A model generated the notes under the pieces. It saw nothing but the letters and a program-made list of their open reading frames with translations. It did no database searches and was not told the DNA's origin. A DNA stretch of 47,941 nt, from the NCBI GenBank assembly GCA_019113985.1, contig DXGJ01000044.1, positions 1-47,941 on the forward strand, given 5' to 3'. This DNA comes from Candidatus Levilactobacillus faecigallinarum. GTDB lineage: Bacteria; Bacillota; Bacilli; Lactobacillales; Lactobacillaceae. Shown in pieces: positions 1 to 7,416 of this stretch. A program made the translations under genes and the position numbers. The stretch's first letter is position 1. Every line of letters begins with the position of its first letter.

Positions 1-36
1 ACGGCCGAAACCATTAATACCAATCTTTACAGTCAT
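1..36 (-). CDS. gap: glyceraldehyde-3-phosphate dehydrogenase, N-terminal fragment (cut by window edge)
   Basis: The first 12 codons read MTVKIGINGFGR, the start of the NAD-binding Rossmann fold of glycolytic GAPDH; the rest lies outside the window. A strong GAAGGAGG ribosome binding site sits about 8 bases before the ATG. It lies directly downstream of cggR on the same strand, the usual cggR-gap arrangement in Bacillota, so it is expected to be controlled by CggR. Only the start is visible, but this peptide in this context is diagnostic. Confidence 0.93.
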   Translation of the reverse strand, partial: MTVKIGINGFGR

Positions 37-104
37 ACTGTGATTTCCTCCTTCAGGAAGCAAACAAAGATAATTTTTTTAAAAAGCAGTACATGTTAAG
101 TGTA

Positions 105-1133
105 TCACTTTTTTAAAACAATGTCAGCAGCGCCATCATCGGTTACTAACCAAGTCTGGGCTGGCGCTAAATGCATGTACGCGGCAATTGCGGTCCCCTT
201 CTCCGCGCCACCCGCGACCGCAATCACGAGGGGCTTCTCCGCCAAATCAGCAATATCTAAGCCGATGCGGGGGAACTTACTGACCACGTGGCCAGTATTA
301 TCAAAGAAATAGCCGAAGGCCTCACCCACCGCATGGGCGGCACTCAGGTCGGCAATCACGTGGGCCGACATGCCCCGCCGCTTCGCCATGGTGAGTGCCT
401 GACCAATCCCGTGGATCACCACGGTACTTTGATCGATCAGTTGAAGCACTTCATGAATCGCTGGTTCTGCAAATAACGACTTGTAAGTTGCGGTATTGAG
501 CTGTTCCGGAACAAACAACGACCGGAACTTACCATTGGTGCGTTGCGCCATCTGGGCACTAACCGCGTTGGCCTGAATCGTGGGTGACTCCCCGATACCC
601 CCGCGGGCGGGGACAAACAGAAGGTCACGGTTGACCGACAACGATGGTGTCAAGACTGACGCCACGGTTGCCACGGTGTGGCCGCCCATGACGGCGACCG
701 TACTTGCACCATTGGGTAGCCTATCCGCCAACACCTGCTTGGTCGCCTCGGCCATGCCCCCTAAGGAGCCGGTCGGTGCGGTACTGTCGCCCGGAACGAT
801 GGTGACGTTGGCGATGCCCAACTTCTGGGCCAACTCGCGTTCCCGCTGTTGTCGTCCCGCTAGGTCATCCATCACCGGCGTTAAGCCGCGCAAGACACGT
901 TCACCGGCGGGCGTAATTTGCATCCCCTTGATGGACATCTGAATGAACCCTAGCGTAGCCAATGCATCAGTGGTGGTTCGCACCGTCCGTTCCGTACAGG
1001 CCAGGTGCGTCGCAAGCGTGCGACGACCGACTGGCTGCAAGGTGGCAACGCCCTGTAAGACCCGGTAGCGACTGGTTAGCTTCGTCACCATTTGGGGCAT
1101 AATCGCTTCTACCCATTGCCAATCATCCTGCAT
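105..1133 (-). CDS. cggR: central glycolytic genes regulator CggR
   Basis: This is a 342-residue SorC/DeoR-family repressor. An N-terminal winged helix-turn-helix (about residues 20-75, with TERTVRTTTDALATLGFI as the recognition region) is followed by a sugar-phosphate-binding domain containing VMGGHTVATVA and VPARGGIGES. In Bacillus subtilis CggR represses the gapA operon and is released by fructose-1,6-bisphosphate. Here it is the first gene before gap, 68 bases apart, which supports the same role. Its length matches the family (about 340). A GGGAGGT ribosome binding site precedes the ATG and a clear promoter lies about 110 bases upstream. Confidence 0.93.
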   Translation of the reverse strand: MQDDWQWVEAIMPQMVTKLTSRYRVLQGVATLQPVGRRTLATHLACTERTVRTTTDALATLGFIQMSIKGMQITPAGERVLRGLTPVMDDLAGRQQRERELAQKLGIANVTIVPGDSTAPTGSLGGMAEATKQVLADRLPNGASTVAVMGGHTVATVASVLTPSLSVNRDLLFVPARGGIGESPTIQANAVSAQMAQRTNGKFRSLFVPEQLNTATYKSLFAEPAIHEVLQLIDQSTVVIHGIGQALTMAKRRGMSAHVIADLSAAHAVGEAFGYFFDNTGHVVSKFPRIGLDIADLAEKPLVIAVAGGAEKGTAIAAYMHLAPAQTWLVTDDGAADIVLKK

Positions 1134-1422
1134 CCTCGTTACCTCCCAGTGGGACGTTTAACGACCAGGGTGGCCAAATCGCGCCCACCATGCTCAAAAA
1201 ATATAGGCCAACGCAATTCGTTAACCTTAACTTACTGTGTCAGTATAAGCCCAATCGTTTCGCTTGGCAAGTACTTCTACCTAACTAACACACACGCCAA
1301 AACGCATTTTTCCCATTGATGATGGCCTAAGTTGATGGCCATTCGGGCATTTAACCACCAGTCAGATTCGTTGGGGCATTTCCATCTCCCCAACCACGAT
1401 TATGTTTATCCGCTCAAAGGCA
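1134..1422. other. intergenic stretch between cggR and the first tRNA-Arg
   Basis: No convincing gene. It holds the cggR promoter and leader. The part from about 1290 to 1422 contains nothing I could assign. Confidence 0.6.
1242..1270 (-). promoter_or_regulatory. promoter of cggR-gap
   Basis: On the minus strand a -35 TTGCCA (1265-1270) and a -10 TATACT (1242-1247) are separated by 17 bases, each one mismatch from consensus. The predicted leader to cggR is about 100 bases. The CggR operator, expected as direct repeats in this leader, was not recognised. Confidence 0.7.
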
Positions 1423-1451
1423 CAAAAAAACTCACCGTCAACAACGGTGAG
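1423..1451 (-). terminator. terminator of tRNA-Arg copy 1
   Basis: An 8-bp stem (CTCACCGT / ACGGTGAG, 1431-1451) with a 5-base loop is followed on the minus strand by seven T. The same hairpin, with one stem change, follows the second tRNA copy. Confidence 0.88.
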
Positions 1452-1466
1452 CCATGAAGCTTCTGA

Positions 1467-1538
1467 TGCGCCCGGAGGGAATCGAACCCCCATTTCAAGA
1501 ACCGGAATCTTACGTGCGATCCATTACACTACGGGCGC
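1467..1538 (-). tRNA. tRNA-Arg (anticodon CCG), copy 1
   Basis: The 72-nt cloverleaf has a 7-bp acceptor stem (GCGCCCG / CGGGCGC), a 4-bp D stem with GG in its loop, an anticodon stem with loop TTCCGGT (CCG at positions 34-36) and a T arm with TTCGATT. The discriminator base is A and no CCA is encoded. It reads the arginine codon CGG. An identical copy lies at 2382-2453. Confidence 0.95.
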
Positions 1539-1567
1539 ATATCAAACAACCTCGATAACACTTAATT

Positions 1568-1596
1568 ATCATAACTGATTTTGTATAAAAATACAA
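1568..1596 (-). promoter_or_regulatory. promoter of tRNA-Arg copy 1
   Basis: On the minus strand TTGTAT (1591-1596), a 17-base spacer and TATGAT (1568-1573) lie about 30 bases before the tRNA. This differs in sequence from the promoter of copy 2. Confidence 0.55.
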
Positions 1597-1636
1597 GGGG
1601 GATTTCGAATTCCGCAGGAAAAACCATTCTGGTCTT

Positions 1637-1660
1637 TTTGGGAACCAAACATGCTATAAT
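1637..1660 (+). promoter_or_regulatory. extended -10 promoter of the ECF S-component gene
   Basis: TGC-TATAAT (TATAAT at 1655-1660) is a perfect -10 with an extended TGn element and no good -35. Just upstream, TTTGG and CCAAA arms (1637-1649) form a small inverted repeat where the -35 would be. It could be an operator. Confidence 0.55.
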
Positions 1661-1696
1661 GACGACACCACTTCTTACTTTGGAGGAATTATTGTT

Positions 1697-2293
1697 ATGA
1701 CGCGCCACAAAACGTTTCGTTTAGTTGTGGATGCCCTCTTGATGGCTATCGTCCTCTTGCAGAACATCTTACCGTTTCTGGGGTACATCCCCTTCGGCCC
1801 GTTCAGTCTTACGCTGATTGGCCTGACCGTCCTGATTGCCGGGACCGCGTTAGACCCCCGCGACGGGGCCCTGATTGGTGGCTTCTGGGGAGTCATCACC
1901 TTTATTCGGGCGTTCACCTGGCCCTCAAGCCCGGTCGCACCACTGGTCTTCACCAATCCCCTGATTTCGATCGTTCCCCGGTTACTGATGGGGCTAATCG
2001 CCGGCTGGCTCTATCGCTGGGGTCGTAAACGCTGGTCGAGCACCAACGCCATGCGCATCGCCGCGGCGGCCGGTGCCCTGGTCAACAGTATTCTGGTCCT
2101 GGGACTGGTCTACCTGTTTTACCAGACGCCCGCAGTCGCCACGGCCTTTGGGGCCAAGGGCAATCAGACCTTAGGCTACGTCCTGATGATTTCGCTGGTA
2201 ACCAATGCAATTCCCGAGTTACTGCTCGACGTCATTGTGGTGCCCCTGATTGCGACCCCCCTGCGGCGAAAATGGGACCAAATTCAAGCTTAA
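1697..2293 (+). CDS. ECF transporter substrate-binding (S) component, PanT-like
   Basis: This 198-residue, very hydrophobic protein has about six membrane segments. It matches the S components of energy-coupling-factor vitamin transporters in size and layout. The stretch ALDPRDGALIGGFWGVITFI followed by RAFTWPSSPVAPLVF resembles the pantothenate-type (PanT) branch, but substrate cannot be settled by eye. Such proteins bind the vitamin in the membrane and use a shared EcfA/EcfA'/EcfT module, which is not in this window. GGAGG lies 10 bases before the ATG. It is a single-gene unit with its own promoter and terminator, wedged between two identical tRNA-Arg genes on the opposite strand. Confidence 0.8.
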   Translation: MTRHKTFRLVVDALLMAIVLLQNILPFLGYIPFGPFSLTLIGLTVLIAGTALDPRDGALIGGFWGVITFIRAFTWPSSPVAPLVFTNPLISIVPRLLMGLIAGWLYRWGRKRWSSTNAMRIAAAAGALVNSILVLGLVYLFYQTPAVATAFGAKGNQTLGYVLMISLVTNAIPELLLDVIVVPLIATPLRRKWDQIQA

Positions 2294-2301
2294 CAATGCA
2301 A

Positions 2302-2334
2302 CCCCATCCGGACCCTACCGGATGGGATTTTTTT
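2302..2334 (+). terminator. terminator of the ECF S-component gene
   Basis: A 9-bp stem of CCCATCCGG paired with CCGGATGGG, about eight bases after the stop codon, is followed by a run of T on the plus strand. Confidence 0.88.
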
Positions 2335-2337
2335 GCA

Positions 2338-2366
2338 CAAAAAAACTCACCGCCAACAACGGTGAG
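2338..2366 (-). terminator. terminator of tRNA-Arg copy 2
   Basis: The stem CTCACCG / CGGTGAG (2346-2366) is followed on the minus strand by a T run. It is nearly identical to the terminator of tRNA copy 1. Confidence 0.87.
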
Positions 2367-2381
2367 CCGTGAAGCTTCTGA

Positions 2382-2453
2382 TGCGCCCGGAGGGAATCGA
2401 ACCCCCATTTCAAGAACCGGAATCTTACGTGCGATCCATTACACTACGGGCGC
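2382..2453 (-). tRNA. tRNA-Arg (anticodon CCG), copy 2
   Basis: The 72 nt are identical to the tRNA at 1467-1538: same acceptor stem, anticodon CCG, T arm and discriminator A. About 45 bases of 3' flank are also almost identical, whereas the 5' flank diverges within about seven bases. This indicates a duplication that carried the tRNA and terminator but not the promoter. Confidence 0.95.
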
Positions 2454-2487
2454 ATATAGCAGTTATCCCTTTAACAGAACATTAACT

Positions 2488-2516
2488 ACTATACCCGACC
2501 CCGGTTTTAATTTCAA
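2488..2516 (-). promoter_or_regulatory. promoter of tRNA-Arg copy 2
   Basis: On the minus strand TTGAAA (2511-2516), a 17-base spacer and TATAGT (2488-2493). It looks stronger than the promoter of copy 1. Confidence 0.65.
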
Positions 2517-2541
2517 GAGGTAATCTAACTTTTTCTGATGA

Positions 2542-3282
2542 TCAAACATAGGTGACGGTTAAGCCCGACAGCGACACGTGCCCCTGAACTGTCACTATTG
2601 GGCCCTCACCAGTCGTCTGTCCCTTCTCCTCAACGCCCCCCAAGCTAGGGTCAACATTGATCTTCACGTTCCAAGTGCGTGGCAGGTACAGCTCAACCCC
2701 GCCTAGTGAAACGTTCAAGTCAATCACCGCACCGTCCGGGCTGACCTGGACGTCGTCGAAGTAGAGCTTCGCATCGCCCATATGAACGTCTACGTTGGCC
2801 CGTTGGAAATCCTGGGACTGCAAGTACCGAATGCTACTGCCCATGTGGACGTCGACGTCGACCACCGACTCGTCGGTGGTCATCTTATCAACCCGTTGAT
2901 GGTCGTGGTGGTTGACCTGCGCATTCCGGTGATGCCAATCGCCACTCCGGTAATACTGGTACCTAAAAAAATTATGATGACCAAAAATCAGTGATAGGCC
3001 AATCGTTAGGAGGACGGCCGCCACCAGAATCGTCCAGGGGACCAGGGCCGTGATGCCCAGCGGTTTGGCGAAGACGATGGCGAGAAAGGCCAAGCTAAAC
3101 ACACTACCACCAATGCTGCGGTGGGCTAAGTTATCGACCAACATCGCCACCAGGAAAATGGCAAACAAGAGCTGCCAGAAGCCGAAATGGTAAGGCAGAA
3201 TTCCCAGTTGCCCCACCACCAAGAGAATCGCCCCCACTAAGAAGAACGTCCCCCAAAACCAATTTCGATACCGTCGCATCAT
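2542..3282 (-). CDS. LiaF-like membrane protein
   Basis: The 246 residues have an N-terminal block of about four membrane helices (residues 8-100), a His/Asn/Arg-rich linker, and a soluble C-terminal region (about 130-246) of repeated short beta strands such as VDVHMGSS, VDVHMGDA and LNVSLGG. That is the LiaF C-terminal (cell-wall-active antibiotic response) fold. LiaF proteins act as membrane inhibitors of envelope-stress regulators. It starts 3 bases after the LytTR gene, so the two are co-transcribed. AAAGGGG precedes a tandem ATG-ATG; the first is used here. Confidence 0.8.
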   Translation of the reverse strand: MMRRYRNWFWGTFFLVGAILLVVGQLGILPYHFGFWQLLFAIFLVAMLVDNLAHRSIGGSVFSLAFLAIVFAKPLGITALVPWTILVAAVLLTIGLSLIFGHHNFFRYQYYRSGDWHHRNAQVNHHDHQRVDKMTTDESVVDVDVHMGSSIRYLQSQDFQRANVDVHMGDAKLYFDDVQVSPDGAVIDLNVSLGGVELYLPRTWNVKINVDPSLGGVEEKGQTTGEGPIVTVQGHVSLSGLTVTYV

Positions 3283-3285
3283 TAA

Positions 3286-3735
3286 TTACCCCTTTCGTTC
3301 CAATGCCTGTTTGAGTCCCCCGTAATAGCGCCGCGAGACGTAGAGTTGCTTGTGTGAATTCTGGAACCGCACTAAGTTTCCCGTCAGTGACTTGCTTAGG
3401 GACGCTACCTGATTGCAGTTGAGAATCGCCGACTTGGAAGCCCGTTGAAACTGCCCAGGCAGATTCGCCGCTAATTTATACAGGGGAATCCGGGTGGTCA
3501 GCTGTTGCGTCGCCGTGTGGACCATCACTTGGTGCCCCGCCGACTCGCAAAAAAGAATGTCCGCGACAGCGACCCGTTCCTGGCGGCCGCGGTAACTCAA
3601 GGTCAAGCGGTCGGCCGACTCACCGACCGTTGCCAAGGTCGCTGCAAGTTCGGAAGTGGCCGCAGTTTCAGCTGGAACCCGCAGAACGACTTCTGGTTCT
3701 GTTAAATCTTCATCGACCTCAATTCGTACCCGCAC
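3286..3735 (-). CDS. LytTR-family DNA-binding regulator without receiver domain
   Basis: The C-terminal half (about residues 50-149) is a LytTR domain: ILFCESAGHQVMVHT, FQRASKSAILNCNQV and QLYVSRRYYGGLKQAL. The first 50 residues are not a CheY-like receiver, so this is a one-component LytTR regulator. I chose a GTG at 3735 because GGGAGGTGG lies 4 bases upstream and the protein then starts at the first structured residues (149 aa); a longer reading frame to 3948 has no such signal. It is paired with the LiaF-like gene. The pattern fits LytTR regulatory systems, in which a membrane protein inhibits the regulator. Confidence 0.85.
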   Translation of the reverse strand: MRVRIEVDEDLTEPEVVLRVPAETAATSELAATLATVGESADRLTLSYRGRQERVAVADILFCESAGHQVMVHTATQQLTTRIPLYKLAANLPGQFQRASKSAILNCNQVASLSKSLTGNLVRFQNSHKQLYVSRRYYGGLKQALERKG

Positions 3736-3910
3736 GCGACCACCTCCCTTCCATAGTCTTAGTACACCATAGCCCCTAGCGAAAGTAAATACAGAACGCA
3801 CGACGGGCAGGTTTAACGTCCTGACCGGTAACAGAATACGTGACGTTTGACCGAACTCTGTTATGATAGTGCTAGTCAAGTGGCCGATCAGTTGTAGGTG
3901 AGACATATTG

Positions 3911-3940
3911 TTTGACCTACCCTGACCATAGCGGTACACT
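3911..3940 (+). promoter_or_regulatory. clpP promoter with overlapping CtsR operator
   Basis: The -35 TTGACC (3912-3917), 17-base spacer and -10 TACACT (3935-3940) form a sigma-A promoter. The 17 bases at 3911-3927, read on the minus strand, are GGTCAGG-GTA-GGTCAAA. This matches the heptamer direct repeat with 3-base spacing bound by CtsR, the class III heat-shock repressor. The operator covers the -35. Confidence 0.85.
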
Positions 3941-3996
3941 AGCAACATGTTAGCAATCGCTAGCCATTCAGTTAATTAAAGGGAGGCTATCTCGTC

Positions 3997-4593
3997 ATGA
4001 ATTTAGTACCAACAGTTATCGAACAATCATCCCGTGGCGAACGGGCTTATGATATCTATTCACGACTTTTAAAAGACCGGATCATCATGTTATCCGGCCC
4101 CATCGAAGATGACATGGCCAACGCCATCATTGCGCAGTTGCTCTTCTTGGATGCCCAAGACTCCACCAAGGACATCTCACTTTACATCAACTCACCCGGT
4201 GGTGTGGTCTCTTCCGGCTTAGCCATCTACGATACCATGAACTTCATCCAATCCGACGTGCAAACCATTACGTTGGGGATGGCAGCTTCCATGGCCAGTG
4301 TTTTGGCTTCCTCCGGTGCGAAGGGCAAGCGGTTTGCCTTACCTCACGCCCAAGTCATGATTCACCAACCTTCTGGTGGTGCGCAAGGTCAACAGACCGA
4401 AATTGAAATTGCGGCCCGCGAAATCTTGAAGACCCGGAAGTTGATCAACCAAATCTTAGCCGACAACTCCGGTCAACCGATCGAACGTGTCAACCAAGAT
4501 ACGGAACGGGACAACTACCTGAGTGCGCAAGACGCCGTTGATTATGGTCTGATCGACCACATTATGACCAACAGTAGCGAACAAAAGAAGTAA
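3997..4593 (+). CDS. clpP: ATP-dependent Clp protease proteolytic subunit ClpP
   Basis: The 198-residue serine peptidase forms the barrel that degrades proteins unfolded by ClpC, ClpE or ClpX. The catalytic triad is visible: Ser98 in GMAASMAS, His123 in MIHQP and Asp172 in ERDN. The N-terminal [23 protein letters not shown] is typical and full length. GGGAGG lies about 11 bases before the ATG. It is a monocistronic unit with a CtsR box, as expected for a heat-shock gene. It converges with the next minus-strand gene through a shared hairpin region. Confidence 0.97.
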   Translation: MNLVPTVIEQSSRGERAYDIYSRLLKDRIIMLSGPIEDDMANAIIAQLLFLDAQDSTKDISLYINSPGGVVSSGLAIYDTMNFIQSDVQTITLGMAASMASVLASSGAKGKRFALPHAQVMIHQPSGGAQGQQTEIEIAAREILKTRKLINQILADNSGQPIERVNQDTERDNYLSAQDAVDYGLIDHIMTNSSEQKK

Positions 4594-4605
4594 ATCCTTG
4601 CGACA

Positions 4606-4645
4606 TCAAGTCATTTCTCACCAACGTGGGAAATGGCTTTTTTTG
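4606..4645 (+). terminator. clpP terminator
   Basis: A long imperfect stem, AGTCATTTCTCAC paired with GTGGGAAATGGCT, is followed by seven T on the plus strand. The hairpin overlaps the last codons of the convergent gene at 4618-5070. Confidence 0.85.
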
Positions 4646-5070
4646 TGCATCCGGTAGGTCAGAATGCCTATCAGAATCAGGGGTGACAGCAGTAGCCACC
4701 CGAAATTGACTAACACCCGTAGCAACCCCATCGCCAGTTGCGACGGCCGGTCGAAGTCCACGTTGGTGACGTACGAGACCCGGGTGTGGGCCACCCGCCA
4801 GTTTGACCCCCTATCATAAGCGGCAACGTCTTCCATGTGCCGTCTCAACGCCCCCTTGGGTTCGCCAACCAAGTGCAACCGTGCCGTTACCGCTTGTTCC
4901 AACGACCGGGTCAGCGGGTAGCAGGTCGCCCCGACCACCAACAGGTACCAAAATAACGCGTCCGGCCGCATAGTCAGACGAATCCCCACGTACCGCGCCC
5001 CCAATAGGAGCTCCACTCCCAGCCAGCAAGCCACTTGAAAATAGGCTATCACCAGACGTTTCCAGCGCAT
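4618..5070 (-). CDS. small membrane protein of unknown function
   Basis: The protein has 150 residues, with predicted membrane segments near residues 7-30, 38-55 and 115-140 and a basic C-terminus (YRMHKKSHFPRW). The middle (about 58-110) is soluble and charged. I do not recognise a family. It is a single gene convergent with clpP; its 3' end runs into the clpP terminator hairpin. Codon usage resembles its neighbours, so it is probably a real gene, although the start codon has only a weak GGGGATGAG-type site upstream. Confidence 0.55.
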   Translation of the reverse strand: MRWKRLVIAYFQVACWLGVELLLGARYVGIRLTMRPDALFWYLLVVGATCYPLTRSLEQAVTARLHLVGEPKGALRRHMEDVAAYDRGSNWRVAHTRVSYVTNVDFDRPSQLAMGLLRVLVNFGWLLLSPLILIGILTYRMHKKSHFPRW

Positions 5071-5234
5071 CTTCTCATCCCCTTAGCTAAGCTGGCCCCA
5101 TTATAGAAAGGTTGCGGAACAGCTGGCTGCCCAACCACCAGGTAATCTTAATCACCTTACTTAGGCGTAACGGGATTTGTTGGATTCATGCAACAATTTC
5201 GAGTAAACATTCAATTCATGACCGAACTTTGCCG

Positions 5235-5267
5235 AAAAAAAGAAACTGTCTACAAAATCGACAGTCT
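5235..5267 (-). terminator. terminator of the alcohol dehydrogenase gene
   Basis: On the minus strand, arms ACTGTC and GACAGT with a 9-base loop are followed by a run of T. It lies just after the stop codon of the dehydrogenase. Confidence 0.8.
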
Positions 5268-5284
5268 CCTTCACGGATTTATGT

Positions 5285-6328
5285 TTAGTCACTTACGACC
5301 ACGTAAGACTTGATGGCCTTCCGGTCGACCATGGCTTGGTAGGCCTCATCAATCTGGTCTAAGCTGAAGCTCTGTGTGAAGACCTTGCCGGGATTGATCT
5401 TCCCGTCCAGAACGGCCTTCAGGAGCGTCTGCTTGTCGTAGGTGGTAACGGAAGCCGGACCACCAGCCAAGATGATGTTCTTGTAGAATGGTGCCGTCAC
5501 GTCCATCTTACCCCCATGCGGTAAGCCAACCCGGCCAATCACGGCCCCCGGACGGCCGACCTGCATCGCGGTCTCCGTGGAGAGTTCCGTCCCGACACAT
5601 TCGAGAACGGCATCGGCCCCGGCGCCGTTGGTCAAGGCCATAATCTGCTTGACCGCATCGTCGCCCCGGTCGGCCACGTTATCAGTCGCACCAAATTCTT
5701 GAGCCAGTGCTTGACGGTCGGCGTGCCGACTGGTCGAAATAATCTTCTTGGCACCCAACAGCTTAGCGGCCACGATGGCACACTGCCCCACGGCACCGTC
5801 ACCTAACACAACGACCGTGTCGCCAGGGCGCACGTTGGCGACCCGGGCAGCGTGGTAGCCGGTCGCCATCACGTCGGCCAGCGTCAGCAAGGACTTCATC
5901 ATGCCCTCGCTGTAGTCGCTAGGCTGACCGGGCACCTTGACCAGAGCCCACTGGCCATGCTGGAAGCGAATGTATTCGGACTGGTCGCCATCACTGAAGT
6001 TATCCGTGTGGGACTGGCAAACACCATCAAAGCCAGCCAAACAGGCTGGGCAGTGGCCACAGCCGTGGGTAAACGGCGCAATGACAAAATCGCCGGGCTT
6101 GACCGTGGTGATGGCGGACCCCACGCTCTCCACGATGCCCAGGGCTTCGTGACCGGAGTTCTCTGAGTTGGCCGCCTTATCGTCCAGCCCCCGGTAGGCC
6201 CAGAGGTCGGACCCACAGACACAGGCCCGAACGACCTTCAAGATGACGTCGTCGGGTTGTTGAATCATTGGTTTCTCGATGTCTTCGACAACCATCTTAC
6301 CCGCTTTTGCAAATACTGCTGCTTTCAT
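5285..6328 (-). CDS. zinc-dependent alcohol dehydrogenase (medium-chain family)
   Basis: The 347-residue medium-chain dehydrogenase has Cys38 (VCGSD) and His60-Glu61 (SGHEALG) as catalytic zinc ligands. Cys90, 93, 96 and 104 (CGHCPACLAGFDGVC) bind the structural zinc. The nucleotide-binding GDGAVGQCAIVAAKLLGA follows near residue 175. It oxidises or reduces an alcohol/aldehyde pair with NAD(P); the physiological substrate cannot be read from sequence. It is a single-gene unit with its own terminator. A cre-like site at 6389-6402 suggests carbon catabolite control by CcpA. Confidence 0.88.
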   Translation of the reverse strand: MKAAVFAKAGKMVVEDIEKPMIQQPDDVILKVVRACVCGSDLWAYRGLDDKAANSENSGHEALGIVESVGSAITTVKPGDFVIAPFTHGCGHCPACLAGFDGVCQSHTDNFSDGDQSEYIRFQHGQWALVKVPGQPSDYSEGMMKSLLTLADVMATGYHAARVANVRPGDTVVVLGDGAVGQCAIVAAKLLGAKKIISTSRHADRQALAQEFGATDNVADRGDDAVKQIMALTNGAGADAVLECVGTELSTETAMQVGRPGAVIGRVGLPHGGKMDVTAPFYKNIILAGGPASVTTYDKQTLLKAVLDGKINPGKVFTQSFSLDQIDEAYQAMVDRKAIKSYVVVSD

Positions 6329-6388
6329 TTAAAAAAGCCCCACTTTCTAAGGTTAAGTATCTCAAGACGAAACGTTTGCCCATTTAAT

Positions 6389-6402
6389 GGTAAGCGCTAT
6401 CC
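6389..6402. promoter_or_regulatory. cre-like CcpA site upstream of the alcohol dehydrogenase
   Basis: GGTAAGCGCTATCC agrees with the cre consensus TGWAANCGNTNWCA at 12 of 14 positions (only the outer bases differ). It lies about 60 bases before the start codon. Confidence 0.6.
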
Positions 6403-6435
6403 TTACTTTACCCAACTCACCGTCCCGAGTGCAAA

Positions 6436-6467
6436 CAAAAAGGCTCGAGAACGTGTCCCGAACCTTT
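6436..6467 (-). terminator. terminator of rapZ-glmR-whiA
   Basis: On the minus strand, AGGTTCGGG pairs with CTCGAGCCT (one G-T pair) and is followed by a T run, a few bases after the whiA stop codon. Confidence 0.78.
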
Positions 6468-6472
6468 CACCA

Positions 6473-7414
6473 CTACGCGGAGGCTTCGCCCTCCCGGAGT
6501 TGTTTGGCATAATCATTGATTTTCCGGAGCCGGTGATTGATTCCCGACTTCGAGATGGGACCGCCGGGTACCAAGTCACCGAGTTCCTTCAGGCTGACCT
6601 CACGGTGGGCCAACCGGGTCTCGGCAACTTCCCGCAGCTTGTTGGGCAGTTGCCCCAGGCCCACGGTGGCCTCGATGAACTGAATGTTATCGATCTGCCG
6701 GGTCGACGCGTTAGCAACCTTATCCAGGTTGGCACTCTCGCAGTTGACCAAACGGTTGACCGAGTTCCGCATGTCGCGCATGATGCGGACATCCTCAAAC
6801 TTCAGCATTGCCGTGGTCGCCCCAATCAGCGACAGGAAGTTGGCAATCTTTTCGGCCCCCTTGAGGTAGGTGATGTAACCGCTCCGACGCACGATGGTCC
6901 GCGCGTTCAGGTCATAACGATTCATCATATCGGCGATCATCTGGTTGTGCTCCTCATACAAAGAGTAGATCTCCAGGTGATAGCGACTGGTCTCGGGATT
7001 GTTGACGGACCCCCCGGCCAGGAAGGCCCCCCGAAGATAGGAGCGCACCTGTAAATCATCCGCCAAGATTTCCTTAGGCACCGACTCCAGGAGTTGCATG
7101 CCATCGAAAATCCCCAGGTCGGCCAGAACTTCCGACGCACCGGTCTTGACTCGCACGATGTACAGGTTGTTTTTCTTAAGCTTCATTTTCCGCCGAACCA
7201 ACAATTCACTTTCCAGGTTGTAGAACTGCTTGAGCAGCTGGTACATCCGGCGCGCAATCGCTGGATTTTCGGTCTGCACGTTTAACACAAAGTGGTGGTT
7301 GGCGAGTCCCAACGCCCCGTTCATCCGAATCAATGCGACCAGTTCGGCCTTGGCATTGGCCCGGTGAACCTCGAGCGTGGTCAGTTCCTTCTTCACTTCA
7401 CTTGCATAGGACAT
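6473..7414 (-). CDS. whiA: DNA-binding protein WhiA
   Basis: The 313-residue protein fuses an N-terminal LAGLIDADG homing-endonuclease-like domain (about 1-210, beginning [15 protein letters not shown]) to a C-terminal helix-turn-helix (about 225-313, with [20 protein letters not shown]). In Bacillota WhiA influences cell division and growth. It follows glmR with a 2-base gap in the conserved rapZ-glmR-whiA cluster. Length matches the family. Confidence 0.95.
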   Translation of the reverse strand: MSYASEVKKELTTLEVHRANAKAELVALIRMNGALGLANHHFVLNVQTENPAIARRMYQLLKQFYNLESELLVRRKMKLKKNNLYIVRVKTGASEVLADLGIFDGMQLLESVPKEILADDLQVRSYLRGAFLAGGSVNNPETSRYHLEIYSLYEEHNQMIADMMNRYDLNARTIVRRSGYITYLKGAEKIANFLSLIGATTAMLKFEDVRIMRDMRNSVNRLVNCESANLDKVANASTRQIDNIQFIEATVGLGQLPNKLREVAETRLAHREVSLKELGDLVPGGPISKSGINHRLRKINDYAKQLREGEASA

Positions 7415-7416
7415 GG

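Noticed and set aside
2272-2523. 83-codon plus-strand frame after the ECF gene
   Set aside because: It runs through a terminator, the second tRNA-Arg and its promoter, and has no ribosome binding site.
3847-3867. TTGACC and TATGAT as a second clpP promoter
   Set aside because: The two hexamers are only 9 bases apart, too close for sigma-A; the promoter at 3912-3940 fits much better.
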